Below, in pieces: positions 37,113 to 49,612 of a DNA stretch of 64,000 nucleotides (its first letter is position 1; each line of letters opens with the position of its first letter). The stretch spans positions 116,126,376 through 116,190,375 of the forward strand of contig NC_083342.1 in assembly GCF_019175385.1 (NCBI RefSeq). Direction: 5' to 3'. The notes beneath the pieces were generated by a model. That model was not told where the DNA came from, made no database searches, and saw nothing but the letters and a program-made list of their open reading frames with translations. The DNA is from Lycium barbarum (Eukaryota; Streptophyta; Magnoliopsida; Solanales; Solanaceae). A program made the translations under genes and the position numbers.

Positions 37113-37702
37113 TGTTGTTTACCCTTAAAATGGAAAACAATTAAATTTGTACGCAGTGCTAAGAATATGTGGTTTGATTTAACACAACATTAGATTATGT
37201 GACAAACGATGAAATAAAATGAAATATAACAGATCTGACCGCGATGAGTATCGATCGGCCTCGGGTACGAAGAACCGAGATCAACCCATTGTGGCCGGAT
37301 AATGAACAGTGAACAATGGTGAAGAACTTAGAAAGATGAATAAACGTTGATAATTATAGCCTCCTCAGTACATGGGTGTGCGTGTGAGAAAAACTGGCCA
37401 AAATAAATGGGGGTCTCCTCTTTATATAGTAGAGGAGTCCTAACCCTAGTACAAATCTAAATAAGGCACAAAATCCCTCAATAATTGATGGCAAGATCGG
37501 TGCCGAAATATCCGGCTACAGGTGGCGGATATTTCGGTCTCCCACGTATGGTGATTAACTGTCTTCTTATCATGTCCCGACATCTCGTTCCAATCCGAGC
37601 TCAAGAACCCGAGACCTGGTGTAATAGTTCTGACTCCAACCGAACCTAGCTTCTATGTTGGTAAACCGAGGATATCCATGCCCTCGTTTTTATCTGTATA
37701 CA
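37113..37702 (+). mobile_element. Second LTR of the 3.1-kb family, about 590 bp
   Basis: Begins TGTTGTTTACCCTTAAAATG like the element at 3114 (TGTTGTTTACCCTTAAAACG) and ends CTGTATACA, matching the other copy's CATATACA. The middles share CAATTAAATTTGTA but diverge strongly. No convincing 5-bp TSD (TACAA against GTATA), so it is older or rearranged. Confidence 0.65.
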
Positions 37703-38105
37703 GTATAAAAGTAGTTACGAATAAATATAACTAAATTGAATACATTTGAATTGAATACACCCTATGTCAAGAAACTATTAGCTACGAGCCATAATTGGCT
37801 AGACAATAAATATGACTTGTTAGAACAGTCCAAACTATAATTGTTTCCGTAACTTACTTAATTTTCTTAACACTAAACAAAACGCAGCATTAACACGGGG
37901 GAAGAAGAGTTAAGACGGAGTTAACATGTTATTTATGTATAATAACTCTTTTAAAAGGACAAACAATATAAAATTTTCAAAATTGTAGTCAACAATTACT
38001 TCTCAGATTGGACATCAGTAGCATTGCCAAAATAAAATAGACGCCTAAAATGAAAATAACCAAGAGTAATTAATAATGTGTCCAATTCTGCTATCATGTT
38101 ACGAA
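37703..38105. other. Spacer, no gene seen
   Basis: About 400 bp of AT-rich DNA between the LTR copy and the Helitron; no frame or repeat of note. Confidence 0.45.
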
Positions 38106-39330
38106 TCTATATATAATATAAAGCTAAACATAGACAATCCTATATGACACCTCTATGGCCTCCATTGACATTTATTTTTTTTCTCAATTTTTTGACATTT
38201 TCCTCTTCATTTTTATATTTTACTAAATAAAATAAAATATTAAAGGTTTCATCACTCACTCATAATAAAGACTCACTCACCATTTAATGTCATTATTTTT
38301 TCCATCACTTCCCCTATAATTATTGTGATTACTTTGTATTAAATTTATTATGAGTAAAAGCAATGAACCTTCCTCTCATTCTACTCATTCAATTCAATTT
38401 TAAGGATCCATCTATATATATATATATATATATATTTGCATCATTCTTCTCATTGATTATATTTAAAAGCCTATGTAAAGGCAATAAATAATTATAGTAA
38501 ACAATTGAGAATAACGAAGAGTCATAGTATGGGCACTGTTACCTACAAAGTGAAGAACGAGGATGTGAGGCAATAAAGAATTGCTCTAATAAATGATAAT
38601 GAAGAGTGGCAGAGTCATTTAGAAACTGAAGAAATTAATTCTTTTCCTGAAATCTCCTCTATTCCTTCTATAGTTCTATTCCTTCGTTTCCTGCCACAAA
38701 CAATCTTCTTAATCTATCTTTTCCTTTCTTCTTCCCATTTTCTTTTTAGGTAGATTTTGTGTTTTGCAATGTATTTGAAACCTTTTCCAGAAATGCTTAA
38801 AATTAGAAGTCAACTGTTATTATTCTTTTTTTTTCCCCCATTTCCATTAATCTAAGTTGGGAATGTTATATTGTTGATCTTTGTTTGAGGCTTTTGCTAA
38901 TTTAATTATTGAAAATTGGAATATTACATGTGCTAGAGTGTCGGTTTCTAGTGTTTCGTTCTTCCACTTTTTCTATGATTTTTTATATTTTATTAACTTT
39001 AGCTTTGTTGATTATTGCAGGTTGCTTGATTTGTGAATATGCTGATTTGGATTATTTTCGTTTTAAAGATATTGTTAAAATTATTCCTCAAGTGAATTTT
39101 TAAGTCTATTATGAAAAACAATGGTTACACGCTCATTACTTTTTGGAAGGACTGATTTGCTTCTTCTTTTCATGCAGACACACATAAAATCCTATCATCA
39201 GTGATCAAGCATTTACTGCTATTGATCTGAAGATAATATTGCATGGACTGGTTTAGAGCAGATTAAGTTTAAGGAGAAGGAGAGAGAGTGTTGCGGCAAG
39301 ATTCAAATCTACACCTCTTTCTTTTTTGGG

Positions 39331-40506
39331 AAAAGGGTTCAAAACACACTCAAACTATGGCCAAAGTTGTCATAACACACCTGAACTTTGCGGGGGTCCT
39401 ATGACCCCCTTGGACTTATTTTTTGTGTATTATCTACGCTTTCAAATGGACAAAGTCACCCAAACTCGTTTGAGTGTATGCACACGCTCCACTACAGGAA
39501 ATTTGATTTTTAGCGACCACTTCTTAACGAAGGGAGATGAATCCGGTCGTTATAAGTGAACTTATAGTGACCAAATTTTTTTCCAGTCGTTAGAGCTAAT
39601 TTTTCTTTCAATTATCGTGCCTTTTGTGTTGAGTTTGTGCCTGTTCAAAAATTTATGTCTTTTGCTTTCCTTTGTGTTGAGTTTAAAAGATTTAATTATT
39701 CTTCAATTGGGTATTTTTCATATCTCCACTTTTCAAAATTTCAAACCCAAAAAAACCCCATTGTAACGACCAAATCAAACGGGTCTTTTTCGATATTATA
39801 TAGGATTTGTGACATTGTCGACATTGAAAACATGATTAATAATAGTGGATTAAGATAGTAGAACCAGTAAACAAAAACTCCATTAGGGACATCGAGTTTC
39901 GACTTGAAGCTTTCAGATCTAGGTCTTTAATTTCCGGATTTGATGAATAAAATTCTTGGTTGCTGATTGTTTGAAGCTGAACTCGAGCTTAGAAGACGTC
40001 TGGAACGTGAAGAAGAACTGAACGATTCCATGACTGCCATGAACAAAGCTTGAAGCTTCGAACTTGAATTTTCGGGTTGCCGCAAATGAGCTTCATTTCG
40101 AGTGGGTGATATATCAAAAGAACCGGAACGTCGAGACGAATTCAAATCTGAAATTTGGTGATGTTTGCTTGAGATTTAAAGTGCATTAGGATCAAATTTC
40201 AGTCCAGTTCTCTATGAAAAAGATGAACAGTAATTTGCTGCCCAGATTTTGCTGAAGTTGCCATAACACGCATGAACTTTGCAGGGGTCCTATGACCCCC
40301 CTGGACTTATTTTTTGTGTATTATATATACTTTTATATGGAATCTTACGCGCTCAAAGAGAGTAGATACAATCGCTTGTACAGGTCACCATATAAAGGCG
40401 TACAAAATACACAAAAAATAAGTACTGGGGGGTCATAGGACCCCCGCAAAGTTCAGGTATGTTATGGCAACTTTGGCCATAGTTTGAGTGTGTTTTGAAC
40501 CCTTTT
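39331..40506. mobile_element. Foldback element nested in the Helitron
   Basis: The left arm AAAAGGGTTCAAAACACACT through ACTTATTTTTTGTGTATTAT (39331-39450) is matched by its near-perfect reverse complement at 40367-40506. A third copy, in left-arm orientation, lies at 40253-40335, so 40253-40506 is by itself a compact palindrome with a roughly 60-bp loop. No coding capacity; long TIRs suggest a Mutator-type element. Confidence 0.78.
39490..39605 (+). mobile_element. CACTA-type transposon end, partner missing
   Basis: CACTACAGGAAATTTGATTT at 39490 matches the conserved CACTACAAGAAA terminus of En/Spm elements. It is followed by subterminal motifs of the AGCGACC / GGTCGTTATAAG type in alternating orientation. 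No reversed CACTA end was found downstream, so it is a fragment. Confidence 0.6.
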
Positions 40507-41891
40507 TCTTTTTTTTTTAATTAAAATTTACCCACTAAATACATAAATGTATATATGTAAGTACCTCTTCAGATATGTAAGACTTAGTTAAATTTTTCGA
40601 TGTACTATTTTTGAATTTACAATTGAATGAGAAACTTTGTGATCAAATAGTCTGTGACGTTCTTACATGTTGTGCTTGAAATTTTTTATTTCTTATATGT
40701 GTGTGTGTTTTGGTAATATTGCTAATATTTGTTCTTTATATTTCGATGCAGGAATTTATTAGAAAGAATGGACATGATTAAAGGTTTTGAAGAAAGAACT
40801 TGAATGAGAATTGGAACAACTAACCACGTCTCTTTCACTTTGGGAAATGGTAATTTTGTGTTATTTTCTGTATAATAGTTTAAATCTTATGAATGAATAG
40901 CCTATTTCCTAATGTGTTTGCCTTAATTGTTTGGAATTGACTGTATTTTGTTTCCTTGTGATTTAACAATATTATAGAAACCATTAAAAAATTAAAAGTT
41001 ATCTTAAATATTTTCTTTCAATATATTAAAAAGTGATACTTTCACTATTTTCATTTAGAATTTTAAGCGTAGTATCTTCTCTAATTTTCCTTTATCTTAT
41101 ACCTTTTGAAAATAAAATAATTCTCAAATATATATAAATCAAAAAATGATTGAATAAAGAATATAATACCAAGGATGAAAACAATGAAAAGGGACAAAAC
41201 TTCCTTGTGTTTATGTTTTTTATATTAATTTTTAAATTAATATTAACAAAACTATATGTTGTGTTGAATTTTCTCTCTCTTTTTCTAAATTGAACCGTTC
41301 AATATGATAAATATCATTTTTTTTTTGGTTTGATACATGATATCATCCAATTATGGCTAATGACATAACAAGATATGTCATTATTTTATCATATAAGACA
41401 CATTATCTTGATTAATTATCTAAATTCATGTATTGAGAAAACATTTGCATTGTAATCAGAGTTTTTATATTATTGAAATTATTGAGAAAAAGTATATAGT
41501 GTATTTTGTGAAGGTGAAGGTTTTACGCCTTCATATTTAAAACGCGGAAGAAATGAAGGTTGAAAGTATTCTTTTAATTAATGAGAAGTTAAAATGACTC
41601 ATATCATTCGGCACATGCTTCTATATATGTAAGTGGATACAATGTCTCTCCATTCCCCGTCACATTCCATCAAGTCTAGATTTTTTTTGTTTTTGTTTTT
41701 GACTGTCTTTTGTTTTTTATAAGTGCAGGAAATGGATGGAACTTGGAAGGCTATGAATTCACTCAAAGAGATGGGGTTAAACTTGATCAAAAGAATATAT
41801 AAATACTAGTTTTGTATAATAATTATAACAATAAATTCAATCATAAATAATTTTCTTTAACGATCTCGCGAAGCGCGAGCTAATTCACTAG

Positions 41892-42283
41892 TATGAACAA
41901 TAAACCTAACTCAACCTTATAAATCAGCTCATAAAATGGAAATTGTCTTAATCTATGGAAGAAAAGCTATTCCCTAGTTAATATTGTAGAAGAATCTAAC
42001 AATATGCTGAATTCTGCATTCGATAAGAAAAGGACTAATTAATTCCCACTAAAGTTTGTCTCATTGAAATGGAATTGGCTGACAAAGGATTGCGATTCGT
42101 TATGCCAAAGATGGTGTAATCAGTCACTGCTGAATGCTGATATTACTGTTTTATATATGCCAAAAGATAAAATTCAACTTTGGATATATTAAAAGATCGT
42201 GTCTAGTATAAATTAACTAAAGTAGGTGGACTCTTGATAGCTCCGAATTATAAACAAATAGAACTTCACACACCAACAATTTG
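41892..42283. other. Spacer, no gene seen
   Basis: About 390 bp between the Helitron and the Copia element; AT-rich, no recognised feature. Confidence 0.45.
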
Positions 42284-42288
42284 CATTT

Positions 42289-42503
42289 TGTTATAAATAT
42301 CCTAAGTAGTGGATATCCATTAAGTTATAAATATCCCAAAATATCCCAAAATATCTCAAAATATCCCATGTCCTGTTGCTCCTATAAATAGGATGCACAG
42401 ATGCAATGTTGAAAGAGCAGAAGTAATATAATCTGATATCCCTCTACATATTCTCTCTACATATTTCCTCTGTGTATTTACTTAATAGTTTTATTTTATA
42501 ACA
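42289..42503 (+). repeat. 5' LTR, 215 bp
   Basis: TGTTATAAATATCC ... TTTTATAACA. It includes CCTATAAATAGG (about 42390), a TATA-box-like core placed as expected for the LTR promoter, and a fourfold AAAATATCCC-type repeat upstream. Confidence 0.92.
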
Positions 42504-43264
42504 CGTTATCAGCACGAGCCTCAGCCATCTTGAGCAAATACTTTGAAAGCCTCGAAGGTGCAATTCTTGGAATTACACTGAGTACAAGTCGTTGCCTCAC
42601 TGGAGATAAAGTAAAGGACTTGCAGTACTTATTTAGTCTAAACAGTTCAAGTAACATGTTCCAAGTATTTTTCTATCTTTGTTTTGATGGTTGATTGTTG
42701 TTGACTTTAACAACTACGAAAATTTTAAACTGATTTTTGGGAGAAGCTCACCATCAACGTAGTAAGAAACATGGCCTTTCTTTTTTTAAATATTACTATG
42801 GAATATAACACTTCGGCCTCTTTTTGCCAAAATATCTTGAAACCAAAGTTGCTGAAGGCCTTATGCCAATATTCTACTGGAAGGTTAGTTCGCAAATATG
42901 AAATGATTAAATGAGTTTATATCCGTGAACACCAGAAGTGGTAATATTTTTACGGGCTTATTGTGTTTATGATTGAAGATGTGTTAGAGAAAAATTCTCC
43001 ACATTAAATGTATGCCTCGATTTGCTCCTGAAGTAGCAATATCTTAAAAGAGGCTATAAGCTATCACGATTTGATATGCTTAAGGCGCGTTCAGATAATT
43101 ATGTTTTATTCCTGAAGAATTAAAACTTTTGATAAATGTTATAAATATAGATCCAATCCCTGAAGTGAATGTGATAATATGTGGTAAAGCCTATAAATAT
43201 AAACGTGCATTTGATTGTGAAAATATCATGATCCATCTCCAGAAGAGGTAGAATAATTGAGAAG

Positions 43265-43560
43265 AAATATTCTGAATATTATATGCTTTTCTCCCGAAGT
43301 ACTAAACTCATAATTTTGCTCCACGAGTAGCAAACTTTGAATTCTACTCCAGAAGTAGTAAGCTTATGTATTTTACTCCTGAAGTAGTAAGGTTTTTAAT
43401 TCTACTCCTGAAACAACTCTGAAATCTACTCCCGAAGTAGTAGAATTCAGAAATTTACTCCTGAATTAGTCAACCTTTAAACTTTACTCCTGAAGTGGTA
43501 AAACTTGAAACTTTACTCCCGAAGCAGTAAAACTCTGAAACTTTACTCCTGAAGCAGAAA
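43265..43560 (+). repeat. Minisatellite of ACTCCTGAAGTAGTAA units
   Basis: About nine imperfect units of 30-36 bp with core TTTACTCCTGAAGTAGTAAA separated by AAACTTTGAA-like spacers. Related CCTGAAG / CCAGAAG motifs continue more sparsely to about 44480. The frames contain stops, so it is not coding. It occupies the place where gag should be. Confidence 0.82.
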
Positions 43561-44689
43561 AAATTACCAAAATATCTGAGAAATACTTTGAAGCAATGTT
43601 TTCTTGTGTTTGAGCAAAATAACGAGTTATTGATGAGCGTCGTATTTATAGCACATTTAAATAATCAGGTTTCATTCCCCGAAGTGAATGAACAAATACC
43701 ACAACTTATCTCCTGGAGGGATAAAATACAAGGAATGTAGATGTTATATTCTGGTGGTATGAAATTCAGACATTGCTACATGTACCTGTCGTACGTCGAA
43801 ACATATTTCTAAGGCAAAAGGAAGTAGAGTAGAATGTTTTCTCCTATAACCACATTAATACATTATGGTTAGTTGTTATTGATTTCCTTGAAGAAAATAA
43901 CAATTAATATATTTCTTTATGAAGGATTTGATTATTATGTGTTTGAGCTTAGATACAAAATACTCAGTTAATGATGAATCTCCCTGAAGGAGATGTTTGA
44001 AATATTGAAGTTTAGAATTCAATGTTTATTTCGTGACATCAGTAGTGTCGAAATTTGCTTTAATGGTACCAGAAGTATTTAAGAAATATTTGGTAATAGA
44101 AATTAATGATCAAAGGCTCCAAAAGAGCTAATTATTTATTTACAAGTATCATGACACTAGCAGTGTCCAAATAATATATGATTAAGGTGAACAAATTGAT
44201 GTCTCTCGAAGAGCTTATATATGATAGTACCATTCATCTCAGATCATAATTATTTCGATCGGAAAATAAATTATAGTAAACCTGAAGTTTACTAGCGAGA
44301 AAAATGATCATCATATTGAGACTACAGATGATTGGAAGATTGAATATCTCCAACTTATTACGGGTAGGGACACGTGTGTAAAGCGTTACCCGAGCATGAT
44401 GAGATCGCATGTCACAATAAACCAGAAGTTTTGACATAAAATTTCATGCAATAGTAAACCAGAAGTTTATTAAAAGAAATAGCACTCATCATAGTAAACT
44501 TGAAGTTTACGGGTACAGATAATTTTATCAGTTGACAAGACCATTTTGATCGTCCTGATTTAAATATGATGTGCTAATTGGGTATTAAAAACATATTGAA
44601 GAACTAGAAGATTCTTCAAGAATTTGTTTGTGTTGCTTGTTCTCATGATAAATTGATTACACCAGCTAATGTTGGGACTGAATCCTCAA

Positions 44690-47009
44690 AATTCTGAAAA
44701 ATATAAAAGGTGAATGTGGGCCCCTTCACCTGCAATGTGATGTCTTAAATAGATGCATCTATTTAAGACAGTCACATGTATGTTTATTGTCAACTGGCAG
44801 TTTGACATTTACAAAGTTGCTTGCTCAAAATAATTGAGTTGGAAGCACAATTTTCAGAATATGTAATCAAGACAATCATCTTGATAATGCTGGTTTATAT
44901 CTAAGTTGGTTTGGCATTGGATGCCTCCATAATACAGCTAAACCATTGCTTATGAGAACAGAGTTTCAGATGTTGGTCTGAGATATGATATATTGCATAC
45001 AACAGCACTTGTATGCTTCAAATCAATAAATTTTGATAAATTCTCCCCTCATATTTGGTTCAGGGTCAGGAACTAGATATTTCCATCTTTTAGCATTTGA
45101 TGTGCGGTACATGATTAATGGATATACCATGATGCACACAGATGGATTTTCCCAAAGAAAATGGGGACATATGTCACTAAAATAAGGGGGAGAGAATAAG
45201 CAGTTAAGAAATATGTTGTGAATTATCATCAGTATGATCCTCAGATAATTCAAGTCAAATGCTGGAAGCATTTGCTGACCCAACTATTTCATATTTCATT
45301 TGCAAAATGCTCTTAATGTCCCTGAAGGACAAAATCTACAGCGTGCATGGAGCATGGTAGACCAATCGGTTCCAAATAAAATAATCCTTGAAAAAGGGAG
45401 GAGCAAATGATCATAATAAGAAGGCAATGTGCTCTTGAAGAGCTACGACATAACACTTCATAAACCTTATGGGAGGTTCAGGTACCTGAAAATAATGAAG
45501 TGATGAGATCTCAGTAAGTTATGTCGAATTGCGAACCGATACAACATGATATCTTGTCGACAATATACAATATAGCGCACAATATTGTATAAGGTTGTGA
45601 GGATTTGATTTCTACGTCTCTTAAAGCATGTTGACGTAGAATAATTACCAAGTAAAATGATCCATCTTGGTAAACGTAATGTTTATTGGGCTAGCAGTCC
45701 AAACAACAGAAGATGTCACATTATTTATACTGATGGATGCTGTCACGGCCTATGTGGCTTACTTGATGAAATTTAAATGAAAATTCCTGAAGGATATAAA
45801 ATGCCTGAAGCATTTGGTTTAAAGTCTCGGGAAATGTATTCAATCAGATTACAAAGATCATTATATGGTTTAAAACAATCAGGGCGTATGTGGTATAATC
45901 GCCTAAGTGAGTACTTGATAAATGATGCCATTTGTCCATGTGTTTTTATTAAGAAAACAAAATCAGGGTTCATTATACTTGCTGTTTATGTTGATGACAT
46001 AAACCTCATTGGAACTCCAGAAGAGCTCCAAAAGGCGATTGAATATTTGAAGAAAGAATTTGAGATGAAAGATCTCGGAAAGACAAAACTCTGTCTTGGT
46101 CTGCAAATTGAACATTTCGCAAAAGTGATCTTTATACATCAATCTGCCTATACTGAGAAAGTTTTAAATCAGTTTTACATGGACAATGCGCATCCTTTAA
46201 GTACTCATATGGTTGTTCGCTCACTTGAAGTGAACAAAGATCCGTTCCGACCTCAGGAAGAAAACGAAGAGCTACTTGGTCCTGAAGTACCATATCTTAG
46301 TGCAATAGGTGCACTTATGTATCTTGCTAATGCTACAAGACCTGACATAGCATTTTCTGTTAATTTGCTAGCAAGATATAGCTCTTCTCCTACACGGAGG
46401 CATTAGAACGGGATTAAGCATATATTGCGATACCTGAAGGGAACTAGCGATATGGGTCTGTTTTATACTAATAAAGGTAGTACAGATCTTGTTGGTTATG
46501 CAGATGCAGGTTATTTATCTGATCCACATAAAGCTCGATCTCAAACGGGCTATTTGTTTACATGCGGAGGTACTGCTATATCATGGAGATCGACCAAGCA
46601 GTCCATTGTTGCTACTTCTTCAAATCATGCTGAGATAATCGCTATTCATGAAGCAAGTAGAGAATGTGTGTGGTTGAGATCAGTGATACATTTCATCAGA
46701 GACAGATGTGGCTTGAAGTGTGATACAAAAATACCCACAATATTATATGAAGATAATGCTGCATGCATAGCTCAATTAAAAGGAGGTTTCATAAAAGGAG
46801 ATAGAACAAAGCACATTTCACCAAAGTTATTTTTCACACATGATCTCCAGAAGAATGGTGATATTGATGTGCAACAAATCCGTTCAAGTGACAATCCTGC
46901 AGATTTGTTCACTAAATCTTTGCCAACTTCAACTCTTGAGAAGATGATATTCAAGATTGGAATGCGAAGACTCCGACATCTGAATCTTGGTCTTCGTCAG
47001 GGGGAGTGA
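44690..47009 (+). pseudogene. Copia pol remnant (integrase shreds, RT, RNase H)
   Basis: Around 44765-44880 a broken integrase is readable in two frames (SHVCLLSTG, then IIELEAQFSEYVIKT after a 1-nt slip). A clean frame runs from 45777 to 47009 with one TAG at 46404-46406 (context suggests former Trp). RT: RLQRSLYGLKQSGRMWYNRL, LAVYVDDINLIGTP (catalytic YVDD), FEMKDLGKTK; then YLSAIGALMYLANATRPDI. RNase H: GYADAGYLSDPHKARSQTGY, SNHAEIIAIHEASRECVWLR, the acidic YEDNAACIAQ and terminal NPADLFTKSLP. No gag, protease or intact integrase. Confidence 0.85.
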
Positions 47010-47211
47010 AATACGCGTAGTACTCTTTTTTCCTTAACCAAGTTTTGTCCCATTGGGTTTTCTTGGTAAGATTTTTAATGAGGCAGCTCTCAAAGCGTAT
47101 TTCTAGATATGTGCACTCTTTTTCCTTCATTAGGACTTTTTCCCACAGGGTTTTTTTTTTAATAAGATTTTAACGAGGTACATCATCTATTAATGGACAT
47201 CCAAGGGGGAG

Positions 47212-47426
47212 TGTTATAAATATCCTAAGTAGTGGATATCCATTAAGTTATAAATATCCCAAAATATTCCAAAATATCTCAAAATATCCCATGTCTTGTT
47301 GCTCCTATAAATAGGATGCACAGATGCAATGTTGAAAGAGCAGAAGTAATATAATCTGATATCCCTCTACATATTCTCTCTACATATTTCCTCTGTGTAT
47401 TTACTTAATAGTTTTATTTTATAACA
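47212..47426 (+). repeat. 3' LTR, 215 bp
   Basis: Same length as the 5' LTR with two substitutions by eye; preceded directly by the polypurine tract. Confidence 0.92.
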
Positions 47427-47546
47427 CATTTAATAAATTAACAAAAAGAAACTCGTGGTGAAACTCATAATTGCTCCTAACAAACGAACCCACAGAAATC
47501 CACCTTCCACCTCCTTGAACCATGCTTAAGCTTCCCTTCTCTCAAT

Positions 47547-49578
47547 TTACCCTACAAAGATTAATCAAGAAAGATACAAATTTAAAACATTGTAATGAGA
47601 TTGAGAGCACAGCCCACGTGGCAGACCAAAAATTGTGTATAATGAAGTTATCTCTGGTACGATGAAGGATTCAAATTATGACAATGTGAATAAAGAGATG
47701 TATTAAGTAATTAAATATCTATACTGATTAACTTTATCTATTCTTAATCTTTATATAAGAAATTCGATTATGAATTAAGTATTGCATTCAACTCGAAATC
47801 GCGAACCCATTGTTGAATCTCTCTTGTAATGTATACTCATAAATTCGATAAGAAAAAATTAATTTGGGCACAGCATAAAGAATGTATAGAAGTTTACCTG
47901 GAGACTTGCAGCAAACGGAGAGAAGAACGATGAAAACAGCAACACCCGCTAATACTCCTACGACTATTGCTACTGTTTTCCCTGCTACGTCATCGTTGGA
48001 TGGATCTGTTCACATAGGTACACACAATTAGCTCTTACATTAAATATAAAGAAATTTGCATAAAGACTCTAAGATAATGTTCTCTTGTTATGTTTAGCGA
48101 AATCCAACACCCCCCACAACCACCCGGGTGGCGGAGCAAGAATTCATACTAAGGGGTGTCAAAAAATATAGATCTGTCGTGATCCAGGCTCACAACCTTA
48201 GGGAGGTTTTGCAACCCCTTACCACTGTGCTAAGTCTACAACTTGTGTCAAGGAGTGTCAATACTGATATACATATCTATACAGTGTAAATTTCCTCGGG
48301 CAAGGGTACCCCCCCACCCCCCAAAAAAAAACATGAAAAATTTCAGTGGATCAAGGTCAACTAAATTCTAACAATAAAGTTATAAGTTAAAATAAGAGAT
48401 GTTTTTTCTAGTCAAGTCTTATCGATTTTTATATGATATTTTTATTACTTGACGAGTCAAACAATTTATTAAACAATTTTGAAACACTTTTCTAAATATT
48501 TTAAATCATATAAAATTGTGATTTATAGAACTTTTATATAGTGTCGAAACGTATTATATGCTGGCTTTTTTTAAAATGAATTGGTCGATGTCCGAATTCA
48601 TTAAAAAATTAATGCACTCCTGAGTCCCAGCTCATCGCCTTTTTAATCTTTTTGGATGAAAAGAGGCCACTAACATAATTACAGAGATAACGTATTTTGA
48701 GAAAAGGTTACTCATGTAATTACGGAGATGACTGAAGCTCAACAATATCTACCTTGACATTAAGAGCTTTAGACCTCATTTGTTTTCATTAAGATTAAGA
48801 CGTCTGAATCTGAATGCACATCTGAATGATTAAGATGTTGTCTTTACATCTGAATACTGAATGATTAAGAATGTTTGTTTTTCAACATCTGAATGTGCAG
48901 AACATATTTATTTAAACAAAATAAATATACAATTCAAATAAAAAAGTAACTAAATAAAAATTTAATAAAACAAAAATATTATTTGACAAAAAAAATGAAA
49001 CATTTATGTTCGCTAGTGATGGTGGAGATGCTTTGTAGTGGTGGTGGGTGGGGTAAGTGTGTGGTGGTGGGTTAGGTGGGGTATGGGTGGTGGGTGGTGT
49101 GGTGAGGGGGGGGATTAGGATGGTGTTGGTGGTGAGTAGGGGGGGAGGGATGGTGGTGGTGGTGGGGTGAGTCGTGGTGGTGTGTTGGTGAGGGTGGTGA
49201 TGGTGGGTGGGTTGTTAGGGTGGGGGTGGTAGGGGGTGGGGTTTGGGTGGTGATGGTGGGTGGGTGCGTGGGTGGGTTGTTAGGGGTTGGGGTGGTGTTG
49301 TTGGTGAGTGGAGGTGTTGGGGTGGAGCCGGTGGTAAAAATTATTCATAAAAAAAGTACCTTTTAATGATGTTCAGACTTTGTTCAAGATCATAATGATT
49401 AAGACCTATTCAGACTAAAGGTGGCAACCGGTTCGGGCTAACCGGTTTTAACCGGTAACCGGAACCGGTAGAACCGGTTCCGGTTAACCGTGTAATTGTT
49501 TACCGGTCCGGTTCCAATATTTTGGAAACCGGAACCGGTTAAACCGGTAAAACCGGAACCGGACCGGTTTAACCGGTG

Positions 49579-49612
<34 letters not shown>

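Larger units (their letters stand above)
38106..41891 (+). mobile_element. Non-autonomous Helitron, 3.79 kb
   Basis: The 5' terminus TCTATATATAATATAAAGC follows a host A. The 3' terminus is CTAG followed by host T (CTRR|T), preceded by a GC-rich hairpin CTCGCG-AAG-CGCGAG at 41865-41879, eight bases before CTAG. This is the complete Helitron signature: insertion between A and T, TC start, CTRR end with subterminal hairpin, no TIR, no TSD. No Rep/helicase sequence is seen, so it depends on an autonomous relative. It contains a foldback element and a CACTA end; other internal stretches (38640-39100, 40740-40860) could be captured gene fragments but I do not recognise them. Confidence 0.86.
42289..47426 (+). 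mobile_element. Copia LTR retrotransposon with intact ends and decayed interior, 5.14 kb
   Basis: Flanked by CATTT at 42284-42288 and 47427-47431. The LTRs (42289-42503 and 47212-47426, 215 bp each) differ at only two positions that I can find (CCC/TCC in the AAATATCCC tract and GTCCTG/GTCTTG). The left LTR is followed by GTTATCAGCACGAG, probably the priming site; CCAAGGGGGAG (47201-47211) is the polypurine tract. Only integrase shreds, RT and RNase H remain. It inserted 115-120 bp beyond the probable last exon of the PDLP gene. Confidence 0.92.
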
